NCBI GenBank assembly: GCA_026647215.1
Contig: JAPKHC010000032.1
Location: forward strand, 1 to 44,730
Direction of reading: 5' to 3'
Length of the DNA: 44,730 nt
DNA from: F1-120-MAGs118 sp013360535
Lineage (GTDB): Bacteria > Planctomycetota > UBA1135 > GCA-002686595
This document shows, piece after piece, positions 16,746 to 24,342 of this stretch (positions are counted from its first letter, which is position 1; each line of letters begins with the position of its first letter). The position numbers and the translations under genes are program-made. Under the pieces are notes generated by a model. It was not told the DNA's origin and did not search any database. It saw only the letters and a program-made list of their open reading frames with translations.

Positions 16746-18781
16746 AGCTGCTGCGACTTCTCGCGCTCGCGCTGGTCGCGGGGCTCGCCGCCTGCAGCAG
16801 CACGGGGCCGCTCGCCGGTCGGGCGAAAGGTCCGAAGCTGGAGCTGAGCTTCCCCGGTGCGACGCGTTTTTCCACGCGGGACCTGCTCGACGAGCTCGCG
16901 CTCGACCTCGCCGACCTTCCCGGGCGCGCGAATCCGCGCTCGGCGCTCGAGGACGCCGCGTGGACGCTGGTCGAGCTCTACCGCGACCAGGGCTATCCCG
17001 CGTGCCGCGTCGAGACGCAGCTCGTCGAGGTGACGACGGAGCGCATCGTCGCGCAGTTCCGCGTCGACGAGGGGGCGCGCGTGCGAGTCGAACGCATCGA
17101 CGTCGACGGCAACCGGCGCATCAAGGAGGACGAGCTGCTCGAGAGCGCGGGGCTCGAGGCGCGGCCGCGCACGACGGTGTGGTTCGTCGAGCGGGAGCTG
17201 CAGCTCGCGGCGGACGCACTCGCGGCGCACTATGCGGCGCGCGGTCACCTCGACGTGCGCGTCGAGGGGCCGGACGTCACGCTCGACACGAGCCGCGGCC
17301 TGGCCGCGGTGCGATTCCACGTCGAGGAGGGGCCGCGCTACACGCTGCTCGACGTGCCGAAGGTCTCCGGCGGCGTGCCCGCGGTCAACGCGCGGCTCGA
17401 GCTCGGCGTCGCGGCCGGTCGCGCGCTCACGCCGCGCCTGCCGCTCGACCTGCGCGCGCGCGTGACCGAGCACTACGAGCGCGAGGGGTATCCCGACGTG
17501 ACCGTCGAGCTGCAGGAACTCCCGCCGGACGCGGACGCGCGTGTGGCACTCGAGCTTTCGATCGCGGCCGGACCGCAAGTGCGCATCCGCGAGGTGCAAG
17601 TCACCGGCAACGACAAGACGCGCACGTCGCACGTGCTCGAGCTCGTCACGCTGCGCCGCGGGGATGTCTACGACGTGCGCGAGATCCGCGAGAGCTTCCG
17701 CCAGCTCTACAAGAGCGGCCTGTTCCGCCGCGTCGATCTCGCGCTCGAGCGCACGGGCGAGAGCGAGCGGGCGCTGGTCGTCACGCTCGAGGAGACGGTC
17801 TCGACCGAGGTTTTCGTCGAGCCGGGCTACGGTTCCTACGAGGGCCTGCGCGCGCTCGGCGGCGTGCGCGAGACGAACCTGTTCGGCTCAGGGCTGACCG
17901 TCAGTCTCGACGGCATGGTCGCCGAGCGTGCCTCGCGCACCGTCGCCGGCGTCAGCGAGCCGCGGCTGCTCGGCTCGAACTACGAGCTCGGCCTGTCGCT
18001 GTTCCAGGAGCTGCGCGACGAGCCCGCCTACGACAAGGACGAGCGTGGTGGCGCGGTCACGCTCTCGCGCGAGCTCGCGCCGCGCCTGCGCGCCGCGCTC
18101 GAGTACCGCTACCGCAACTCGCGCGTCACGAACGTCGACGTCACCGCCACGGTCGATCCGGCGACCTTCGACTCGGTCGACATCTCCTCGATCGCGCTGT
18201 CGACGATCTCCGACCAGCGCGACAGCGTGTTCGTTCCGACCGAAGGCAACCTGCTGCGCCTGCGCGCCGAGTACGCCTCCGCCGCGCTCGGCTCCGAGCT
18301 CGAGTTCCTGCGCGTGCAGTTCACGGAGACCTGGCTCAAGTCGCTGCGCGAGGGCACGGTGCTCGCGGCCTCGTGGCGAGGCGGCGTGGTCGTCCCGCTC
18401 GAATCCACGGACGTGATCCCGCTGCAGGAGCGCTTCTTCAACGGCGGCGAGAACACCGTGCGCAGCTACCGCGAGGACGAGCTCGGCCCGCGGGACGTCT
18501 CGGGCACGCCGATCGGCGGCGAGGGCTTCCAGGTGCTCTCGCTCGAGCTGCGCCAGCGCCTGCGCGGCGCACTCGAAGCCGCGGCCTTCTGGGACGCGGG
18601 CACGCTCGCTCCCGTCGCGGACGATTTCTGGCGCTACGACGACGTGCGCCACGGCCTCGGCGTCGGTCTGCGCTACTTGCTGCCGATCGGTCCGCTGCGC
18701 ATCGATTCGGCCTGGAACCCGTCTCCCGAAGACGGCGAGGACCGCTGGCGCGCACACTTTTCCATCGGCATGGCGTTCTAG
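16742..18781 (+). CDS. tamA: TamA/BamA-like Omp85 outer-membrane assembly protein with lipobox
   Basis: Protein of 679 residues. The N-terminus has a signal sequence ending in a lipobox-like L-A-A-C (cysteine 18), unusual for the family. POTRA-like repeats follow (about 40-350; typical strands VRVERIDVDGNRRIKEDELL and VRIREVQVTGNDKTRTSHVL), then a surface-antigen beta-barrel (about 355-679) ending in aromatic Phe. The barrel loop-6 motif, normally VRGY/F, reads VRSYR at 573-577. The role would be to insert beta-barrel proteins, or to partner TamB in moving lipid to the outer membrane. It is translationally coupled to tamB. TamA is preferred over BamA because of the partner gene and only about three to four POTRA units. 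Confidence 0.87.
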   Translation: MKLLRLLALALVAGLAACSSTGPLAGRAKGPKLELSFPGATRFSTRDLLDELALDLADLPGRANPRSALEDAAWTLVELYRDQGYPACRVETQLVEVTTERIVAQFRVDEGARVRVERIDVDGNRRIKEDELLESAGLEARPRTTVWFVERELQLAADALAAHYAARGHLDVRVEGPDVTLDTSRGLAAVRFHVEEGPRYTLLDVPKVSGGVPAVNARLELGVAAGRALTPRLPLDLRARVTEHYEREGYPDVTVELQELPPDADARVALELSIAAGPQVRIREVQVTGNDKTRTSHVLELVTLRRGDVYDVREIRESFRQLYKSGLFRRVDLALERTGESERALVVTLEETVSTEVFVEPGYGSYEGLRALGGVRETNLFGSGLTVSLDGMVAERASRTVAGVSEPRLLGSNYELGLSLFQELRDEPAYDKDERGGAVTLSRELAPRLRAALEYRYRNSRVTNVDVTATVDPATFDSVDISSIALSTISDQRDSVFVPTEGNLLRLRAEYASAALGSELEFLRVQFTETWLKSLREGTVLAASWRGGVVVPLESTDVIPLQERFFNGGENTVRSYREDELGPRDVSGTPIGGEGFQVLSLELRQRLRGALEAAAFWDAGTLAPVADDFWRYDDVRHGLGVGLRYLLPIGPLRIDSAWNPSPEDGEDRWRAHFSIGMAF

Positions 18782-18837
18782 GTCGAGCGCCGCCGCGCGC
18801 TTCAAGATCGCCTCGCGCGGAGGTCGAACCCGCGGAC

Positions 18838-19386
18838 GTGCGTTCTCATCCCGCCACGGGCTGGTTCATCGCCTTCGTCGTCACCGTGCTGTACGCGGCG
18901 GCGGGGCTGCGCATGGAGGACCCGGTCACCGCGACGCGCCGCACGCGCGCGTGGCAGCCGCAAGACGCCGGCTTCTCGCTGCGGGTGCCGCGCGGCTGGA
19001 ACGACTGGGGCGAGTCGCGTCGCGACGGCGCGGTCGCGCTCGTGCGGGATCCGTCGGATCCGCTGGCGGGCGTGCTCACCTTCCGCATCGAGCCGGACCT
19101 GTCCGCAGGCGAGGATGGCTCGTGGTTCGACGAGCACGGACGTTCGAGCGCCGTGCGCGAGGTGCGCCGCGTCGCCAAGGGCGAGCTCGGCGGCAAGCCG
19201 GCCTTGCGCCTGGAGTGGGCGACTGCGACGACGACCGACGGCGAACGGATGTGCGGCTACGAGCTCGTGTGCGACCGCGGCGCCGCGCGCCTCGTGGTGG
19301 AAGCCCGCGCGCGCGAGCGCGACTGGGACGCGGTGCGCGCGGACGCGGCGGAGATGCTCGCGAGCGTGCAGTTCGAGCCGCGCTGA
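18838..19386 (+). CDS. Membrane-anchored or exported hypothetical protein (PsbP/DcrB-like)
   Basis: Protein of 182 residues starting at GTG 18838. A hydrophobic segment at about 9-24 (WFIAFVVTVLYAAAGL) is a signal peptide or anchor. The rest is a compact alpha/beta domain with GFSLRVPRGWND at the start, VLTFRIEP and a C-terminal AEMLASVQFEP, the pattern of small extracytoplasmic proteins related to PsbP/DcrB (resemblance only). No catalytic motif is visible. GGAGG (18819-18823) is 14 nt upstream, longer than ideal, so the start is uncertain. It lies 56 nt after tamA and converges on fabI, 17 nt from its end. Confidence 0.62.
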   Translation: MRSHPATGWFIAFVVTVLYAAAGLRMEDPVTATRRTRAWQPQDAGFSLRVPRGWNDWGESRRDGAVALVRDPSDPLAGVLTFRIEPDLSAGEDGSWFDEHGRSSAVREVRRVAKGELGGKPALRLEWATATTTDGERMCGYELVCDRGAARLVVEARARERDWDAVRADAAEMLASVQFEPR

Positions 19387-19403
19387 GGAGCCGCGCGACG
19401 GGC

Positions 19404-20177
19404 TCAGACGCCCATCACGTGGTAACCGGCGTCGACGTAGACGATCGAGCCGGTGATGCCGCGCGAGTGCGGGCTGCACAGGAACAGGCAGGTGTCGCCG
19501 ACCTCCTCGGACGTGACGTTGCGGCGCAGCGGCGCGGTCTCGGCGATGTGGTCGAGCATCGACTTGAAGCCCGAGACGCCGGCGGCGGAGAGCGTGCGGA
19601 TCGGACCGGCGCTGATCGCGTTGACGCGCAGCCCGCGCGGGCCGATGTCGGCGGCGAGGTAGCGCACGCTGGCCTCGAGCGCGGCCTTGGCGATGCCCAT
19701 CACGTTGTAGTTCTTGATGACGCGCTCGCCGCCGAGGTAGGTCAGCGTCACGATCGAGCCCTCGCGGCCTTCCATCAGCGGCAGCGCCTTGCGCGTGATC
19801 TCGGTGAGCGAGTAGGCGCTGACCTCGTGGGCGAGCATGTAGCCCTCCTTCGAGGTGTGGAAGAAGTCGCCCTCGAGCTCCTCGCGCTTGGCGAACGCGA
19901 CCGCGTGGATCACCGAGTCGAGGCCGCCGAACTCGGTGCGGATCGAGTCCATCACCGCGTCGATCTGCTCGGGCTTGGTGACGTCGCACGGCAGCACGAT
20001 CGAGCCCTTCAGCTCGGCCGCGAGCTCGCGCACGCTCTTCTCGAGCCGTTCGTTGGCGTAGGTGACGGCGAGGCGCATGCCCGCGTCGGCGAGCGAGCGC
20101 GCGCAGGCCCAGGCGATCGAGCGCTGGTTGGCGACCCCGAAGATGACACCGGTCTTGCCGTCGAGCGTGAGGCCCAT
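19404..20177 (-). CDS. fabI: Enoyl-[acyl-carrier-protein] reductase (NADH)
   Basis: SDR enzyme of 257 residues that reduces trans-2-enoyl-ACP in the last step of type II fatty acid elongation. The family signature is complete: GKTGVIFGVANQRSIAWACA at the N-terminus, CDVTKPEQI, HAVAFAKREEL, and the catalytic pair of tyrosines with lysine in TYLGGERVIKNYNVMGIAKAALE (Y-x10-Y-x6-K). The substrate-loop region INAISAGPIRTLSAAGVSGF and the C-terminal ITGSIVYVDAGYHVMG follow. The length matches E. coli FabI (262). The ATG at 20175-20177 is chosen because the family begins at MGLTLDGK. A TACAAT -10-like element lies about 80 nt upstream. It is monocistronic and convergent with the preceding gene. Confidence 0.95.
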   Translation of the reverse strand: MGLTLDGKTGVIFGVANQRSIAWACARSLADAGMRLAVTYANERLEKSVRELAAELKGSIVLPCDVTKPEQIDAVMDSIRTEFGGLDSVIHAVAFAKREELEGDFFHTSKEGYMLAHEVSAYSLTEITRKALPLMEGREGSIVTLTYLGGERVIKNYNVMGIAKAALEASVRYLAADIGPRGLRVNAISAGPIRTLSAAGVSGFKSMLDHIAETAPLRRNVTSEEVGDTCLFLCSPHSRGITGSIVYVDAGYHVMGV

Positions 20178-20257
20178 GGGATGAGGGACGTCCCGCGGTG
20201 GGGGCGTGCTGGAGAGGAGGGACAGCGGCGCACCGCAGGGGGCGCGTCGGGCCGCGG

Positions 20258-20263
20258 ATTGTA
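20258..20263 (-). promoter_or_regulatory. -10-like TACAAT upstream of fabI
   Basis: On the minus strand TACAAT stands about 80 nt before the fabI ATG, in an otherwise GC-rich gap shared with the divergent nfeD gene. A good -35 hexamer was not found. Confidence 0.4.
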
Positions 20264-20317
20264 GCGGCGCAGGGGGGGCGGACAACGCCGCGCTGGATCG
20301 GCGGGCGCGGGCGCCGC

Positions 20318-20323
20318 TAGACT
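20318..20323 (+). promoter_or_regulatory. -10-like TAGACT upstream of nfeD-flotillin operon
   Basis: TAGACT lies about 105 nt before the nfeD start, giving an expected leader of roughly 100 nt. It faces away from the fabI promoter. There is no clear -35. Confidence 0.4.
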
Positions 20324-20429
20324 CTCGCGTCCGATCGGGCGCCCCGCGATTCCACCGGTGAATTTCCGGTGCGCGAGCGCGTACCGGGCGCCCCTCGCCC
20401 TCTGCTCCCCGACCAGCGCGAGACCTCCG

Positions 20430-20999
20430 ATGCCCAGCATGCACACCGTCTACGTCACAGCCGCGCTCGCCGGGTCGGTGATGATGGTCATCCAGGTCGT
20501 GCTCGCGCTGATCGGCGGCGACTCCCAGTCCGACATCACGCCCGAGTCGCACGACTTCCACGTCGAGAGTGCCGACGCCGCCCACGACGGCGCCCACGGC
20601 GCCGGCGGGTTGTCGTTCCGCACGGTGGTCGCGTTCATCTCGTTCTTCGGTGTCGGCGGCTGGGCCGCGAGCGACGCGGGCCTGCCGGGCTGGGCCACGG
20701 TCCTGTGCGGCGTCGCCTCGGGCAGCATCGCGTTCTGGGTCGTCGGCCTCGTGCTCACCCAGATGTACCGCCTGAAGTCGGAGGGCAACCTCCAGATCCG
20801 CAACGCGCTGGGCGCCGAGTGCCGCGTCTACCTCGCGGTTCCCGCCGAGCGCAGCGGCACGGGGCAGGTCACCGTCCCGATCCAGGGCCGCTCGATGCAG
20901 TACAAGGCCGTCACGCGCGGCAAGGAACTGAAGACCGGCTCGCTCTGCAAGGTCGTCGCGGTCGCCTCCAGCGACACGCTCGAGGTCGAAGGCCTCTAA
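20430..20999 (+). CDS. NfeD-like membrane protein, flotillin partner
   Basis: Protein of 189 residues. One N-terminal membrane helix (about 5-30) is followed by a short acidic/His-rich loop (SHDFHVESADAAHDGAHG), then two or three helices (about 63-112). A C-terminal beta-rich OB-fold-like domain (about 125-189) has GAECRVYLAVPAERSGTGQV and LKTGSLCKVVAVASSDTLEV. This is the short-NfeD/YuaF/YqiJ architecture. Such genes are typically co-transcribed with a flotillin/SPFH gene, as here (20-nt gap), and the OB domain is thought to support membrane microdomain function. The start is ATG 20430; ATG 20439 is possible. Confidence 0.85.
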   Translation: MPSMHTVYVTAALAGSVMMVIQVVLALIGGDSQSDITPESHDFHVESADAAHDGAHGAGGLSFRTVVAFISFFGVGGWAASDAGLPGWATVLCGVASGSIAFWVVGLVLTQMYRLKSEGNLQIRNALGAECRVYLAVPAERSGTGQVTVPIQGRSMQYKAVTRGKELKTGSLCKVVAVASSDTLEVEGL

Positions 21000-21019
21000 C
21001 CGGATCTCCCCACGCACCC

Positions 21020-22759
21020 ATGAAGCTCCTCGCCCCGCTCGCCGCACTTCCCCAGCAGGACGGATTCGACTCGATCATCGAGAACCCGGTCGTCCTGATC
21101 GGAGTCCTGCTCGTCCTGCTGTTCGCCTTCAGCTTCATGCTGATGCTGGTCACGCGCTACCGGCGCTGCCCGTCGAACAAGATCCTCGTGATCTACGGCA
21201 AGGTGAAGACCGGCGAGAGCTCGCGCTGCCTGCACGGCGGCGGCTCGTTCGTGTGGCCGCTGATCCAGTCCTACGACTACCTCGACCTCGAGCCGATCCA
21301 GATCGAGGTGCCGCTCAAGGGCGCGCTCTCGGCCGAGAACATCCGCGTCAACGTTCCGAGCTACTTCACGGTCGCGATCGGCACGACGCCGACGGTGATG
21401 CAGAACGCCGCGATCCGCCTGCTCGGGCTGACGACCGAGCAGATCAAGGGGCAGGCGCTCGACATCATCTTCGGCCAGCTGCGCCAGGTGATCGCCTCGA
21501 TGAAGATCGAGGAGATCAACCGCGACCGCGACGTGTTCCTGAAGAAGGTGCAGGAGAACCTCGAGCCCGAGCTCGAGAAGATCGGCCTCGTGCTGATCAA
21601 CGTCAACATCACCGACATCACCGACGAGTCGGGCTACATCGAGGCGCTCGGCCGCAAGGCCGCCAGCGAGGCGATCCAGCAGGCCGAGATCGACGTCGCC
21701 GAGCAGAACAAGAAGGGCGCGATCGGCGTCGCCGCCGCGGACCGCGAGCGCGAGGTCGAGGTCGCCAAGGCGACCAAGCTGCGCGAGCTCGGCACCAAGG
21801 AAGCCGAGCGCGACATGGCGGTCGGCGTCGCGCAGTTCCAGAAGGAGCGCGCGATCGGCGAGCAGAAGGCGCAGTTCGAGCGCGAGGCGCAGGTCAAGGA
21901 GGCCGAGCGCGAGATGGCCGTGCGCGTCGCCGAGCTCGCCAAGGAGAAGGAGATCGGCGAGCGGACCGCGGCCTTCGAACGCGAGGCGCAGGTCAAGGAA
22001 GCCGAGCGCGCGATGCGTGTGCAGGTCGCCAAGGCCAACGCCGAGGCGGTGACCGGCGAGAACCAGTCGCGGGCGCTCGTCGCGCAGTCGGAAGCCGAGC
22101 TGAAGGTGCGCCAGGCCGAGAGCTACGCGATCGGCGAGACCAAGCACCGTCAGGCCGAGGCGGAAGTGCTCGCGGCGCAGTACAAGGCCGAGGCGATCGC
22201 CGCCGAAGCCAACGCGAAGAAGGTCGAGGCCGAGCAGCGCGCCGCGCTCGAGGCTCCGGCCCGCGCCCAGCGCGCGCGCATCATCGTCGAAGCGGAAGCC
22301 GAGGCCGAGCGCGTCAAGATCGAGGCTGCGGCCCGCGCCGCCGCGCTCACGCTGCAGGCCGAAGGCGAAGCGCGCGCGACGTTCCTGCGGCTCGAAGCGC
22401 AGGCGCGCGGTGAGTACGAGGTGCTCGCCAAGAAGGCCGAGGGTCTCACCAAGCTCGTCACCGGCTGCGGTGGCGCGAACCAGGCCTTCCAGCTGCTCAT
22501 GCTCGAGCACCTCGACCACCTCGCGGAAACCAGCGCGAAGGCGATCTCGAACATCAAGTTCGACAAGATCACGGTCTGGGACTCCGGCAACGGCAAGGGT
22601 GGCGCCGCAGGCTTCCTGTCGAGCCTCGGCCAGAGCGTTCCGCCGCTGATGAACGTGATGAAGTCGGTCGGCGGCGTCGACATGCCCGAGTACCTGGGCA
22701 AGCTCTCGACCGACAGCGACGCGCCGTCGGCGAAGCCCGGTCCGAAGGACTCCAAGTAG
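21020..22759 (+). CDS. floT: Flotillin (SPFH/band 7 family)
   Basis: Membrane-scaffold protein of 579 residues. A short N-terminus is followed by one membrane helix (about 23-45), an SPFH domain (about 48-235; YRRCPSNKILVIYGKVKTG, FVWPLIQSYDYLDLEPIQIEV, VPSYFTVAIGT) and a long Ala/Glu/Lys/Arg-rich coiled coil (about 240-500). A more ordered tail (LVTGCGGANQAFQLLMLEHL; FDKITVWDSG) precedes a Gly/Pro/Ser-rich end. Flotillins oligomerise in lipid microdomains and influence protein secretion and signalling. The coiled coil has a 33-residue tandem repeat. It forms an operon with the NfeD partner and ends before a strong hairpin. It is slightly longer than B. subtilis FloT (509). Confidence 0.93.
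   Translation: MKLLAPLAALPQQDGFDSIIENPVVLIGVLLVLLFAFSFMLMLVTRYRRCPSNKILVIYGKVKTGESSRCLHGGGSFVWPLIQSYDYLDLEPIQIEVPLKGALSAENIRVNVPSYFTVAIGTTPTVMQNAAIRLLGLTTEQIKGQALDIIFGQLRQVIASMKIEEINRDRDVFLKKVQENLEPELEKIGLVLINVNITDITDESGYIEALGRKAASEAIQQAEIDVAEQNKKGAIGVAAADREREVEVAKATKLRELGTKEAERDMAVGVAQFQKERAIGEQKAQFEREAQVKEAEREMAVRVAELAKEKEIGERTAAFEREAQVKEAERAMRVQVAKANAEAVTGENQSRALVAQSEAELKVRQAESYAIGETKHRQAEAEVLAAQYKAEAIAAEANAKKVEAEQRAALEAPARAQRARIIVEAEAEAERVKIEAAARAAALTLQAEGEARATFLRLEAQARGEYEVLAKKAEGLTKLVTGCGGANQAFQLLMLEHLDHLAETSAKAISNIKFDKITVWDSGNGKGGAAGFLSSLGQSVPPLMNVMKSVGGVDMPEYLGKLSTDSDAPSAKPGPKDSK
21803..22099 (+). repeat. 99-bp (33-codon) tandem repeats inside the flotillin coiled coil
   Basis: Three units start exactly 99 bp apart at 21803, 21902 and 22001, each beginning with codons for AER-x-M. 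Units 1 and 2 share the pattern AER(D/E)MAVxVA, IGE and FEREAQVKE; unit 3 keeps only its first third. Thirty-three residues equals three 11-residue coiled-coil periods, so the repeat preserves helical register. Confidence 0.85.
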
Positions 22760-23071
22760 TCGCTTCGGGCAGCCCAAGACGATTCTGCGGGGCCTCCCCG
22801 ACCCAGTGCGGTCGAGGGGGCCCCGCTCCTCGTTCCGGCGCACTCCGTCGGAGGAAGTGGGGAATCGGGGCCGGATCCGGGCTGCAGGTCGGGCCGCGAG
22901 CGAGTTTCGCGCGATTGCCGCAAGTGTCGCTGCCAGCGAGCTTTGGGCGCGCCGGAGCGGCCCGGAAGCGGCCTCGGGCGGCGCTCGGACCTCTGGCGAG
23001 GTCGCCGCGCAGAGCGGAAAAACGGCGCACGTCGCTGGGCGCGCGGTGCGTCGGCGGCCAAGGAGAGTTCG
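22760..23071. other. Intergenic region after flotillin
   Basis: This 312-bp gap holds the hairpin at 22787-22826. From about 22830 it has GC-rich sequence with no recognisable gene, RNA or clear promoter. A good ribosome-binding sequence (AAGGAG, starting at 23060) ends it, in front of the next gene. Open frames crossing the gap lack a plausible start. Confidence 0.5.
22787..22826 (+). terminator. Strong hairpin after flotillin
   Basis: The left arm 22787-22802 pairs with 22811-22826 over 16 positions, with one mismatch and one G-T pair, around an 8-nt loop (22803-22810). The outer eight pairs are perfect (GCGGGGCC/GGCCCCGC). It lies 27 nt after the flotillin stop and is followed by only a weak T-containing stretch, so intrinsic termination is likely but not certain. 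Confidence 0.55.
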
Positions 23072-23716
23072 ATGCAGACAGGGCTCGCGGGTACGGCGAC
23101 TGGGGAGACGCCGGATCAGGTCGGAACCACGGAGTCGGGCGCGGCACAGCGCCCGGGATCGAATGCCGGTCGCGCGGAGGCGGCGCGCGCCAACTGGCGC
23201 ACGCTGCTCGCCGGAGCGAGTCCGCGCGAGGTGCTCGCGCGCTTGCTCGCGGGCGATCCGCTCGGACTGCGCGCGCGCGTGGCGGTCGCGCTCGCCGACC
23301 ACGGGTACGTGTTCGATCCCGACCGCGTCCTGCTGCGCGTCGCCGCGCGGGTCGCGCGCTTCAGCTCGCGTTACCGCGGCCAGCCGGAGCTCGATGCGTG
23401 GCTGCGCGGCAACATCGACGAGGCCTTGCTCGAGCTCGTCGAGGACGACCGCGAAGGTGCGGATCAGGGCGCGGCCTCGTCGCTGGCCGTGCTCGCGCAG
23501 CCGCTCGGCCTGAGCGCGCAGACGCTGCACCGCGCGACGATCGCGCTGCATGCGCGCACGCTGGCGGAGCGGCGCGCGTTCCGGCGCCTGGTGCTCGAGG
23601 TGGGCGAGCTCGACCTCGTCGCCCGCGAGCTGGGAATGAGCGCGACCGAGGCCGCACGTGCGGCGCGGCGCGCGTTGGAAGCGGTACTGGCCGTCGCCGA
23701 GGAGGTGCAACCTTGA
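23072..23716 (+). CDS. Hypothetical protein with sigma-factor-like helical regions
   Basis: Protein of 214 residues, first gene of a three-gene unit. The N-terminal 40 residues are low-complexity. About residues 60-130 (LADHGYVFDPDRVLLRVAAR, SSRYRGQPELDAWLRGNIDEA) resemble sigma region 2, and about 165-214 (LVLEVGELDLVARELGMSAT, then EAARAARRALEAVL) resemble a sigma region 4 helix-turn-helix. The similarity is weak, so it may be a degenerate ECF-like sigma factor or simply a helical regulator. ATG 23072 has an excellent AAGGAG site 5-6 nt upstream; an in-frame ATG at 22943 is less likely. Its stop overlaps the next start (TTGA). Confidence 0.6.
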   Translation: MQTGLAGTATGETPDQVGTTESGAAQRPGSNAGRAEAARANWRTLLAGASPREVLARLLAGDPLGLRARVAVALADHGYVFDPDRVLLRVAARVARFSSRYRGQPELDAWLRGNIDEALLELVEDDREGADQGAASSLAVLAQPLGLSAQTLHRATIALHARTLAERRAFRRLVLEVGELDLVARELGMSATEAARAARRALEAVLAVAEEVQP

Positions 23717-24333
23717 AGATCCGTCCCGAATCCGCGCGGCTCGCCCGCGAGCTCGAGCAGGCCCGTGCCGAGCATGTCCTGCGTTTCACGCTGCTGTGCG
23801 TCGGCTGCGCGGCGCCGCGGCTCCTGCGCGCCGAGGCCGAGCTCGCGCTGCTGCATCGCCGCGAGCTCGCGCGCCTGTTGTCGGAGGCTGCGCTCCTGCG
23901 GCTGGGCGGTGCGGACGCCGAAGGGATCTGCGGCGAGGCTTGGCAGCTTGCGCTCGGCGACGAGCTCGCGAGCGCGGCGACCGACGGCGCGCAATACTCC
24001 GAGGCGTTGCGCAGCGCGCTCGAACGCTGCTCCGGCGCGAGTGCCGAGCTGTGGCCGCCGGCCGCCGGGCTCGCGCTCGCGGGGTGCGTGCTGCACGACA
24101 CCGATCGCACCCGCCTGCGGCTCGCGCGCGCGTGGCAAGCGCAAGGTGAGTTCGGGCTCGTGCTGGCGCTGGCGCAGGAGGCGCTCGGCCGTGAATCGTT
24201 CGGCAGCTCGCGCGAGCGCTGGCTCGCGCTCGTGGCCCAGCTCGAGGGCAACGGCGAGGCGCCGAGTGTTCAGGAGGCCTCCGCGCCTGCGGAGGGCGCG
24301 GATTCCGACGACCGTTCGTGCGTGGGCGCCTGA
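23713..24333 (+). CDS. Hypothetical protein, middle gene of unknown regulatory unit
   Basis: Protein of 206 residues beginning at TTG 23713, which overlaps the previous stop by 4 bases and has GGAGG 7-8 nt upstream; both support this start. It is almost entirely alpha-helical and rich in Leu, Ala, Arg and Glu, with a C-V-G-C pair near residue 30 and a disordered acidic Ser/Ala/Glu tail. No membrane segment or signal peptide is visible. The helix-pair pattern (LARAWQAQGEFGLVLALAQEALGR) recalls TPR-like repeats. I do not recognise the family. Its place between a sigma-like protein and an enhancer-binding-protein relative suggests a regulatory partner, such as an anti-sigma-like protein. Confidence 0.6.
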   Translation: MKIRPESARLARELEQARAEHVLRFTLLCVGCAAPRLLRAEAELALLHRRELARLLSEAALLRLGGADAEGICGEAWQLALGDELASAATDGAQYSEALRSALERCSGASAELWPPAAGLALAGCVLHDTDRTRLRLARAWQAQGEFGLVLALAQEALGRESFGSSRERWLALVAQLEGNGEAPSVQEASAPAEGADSDDRSCVGA

Positions 24334-24342
24334 GGAGCAGCG

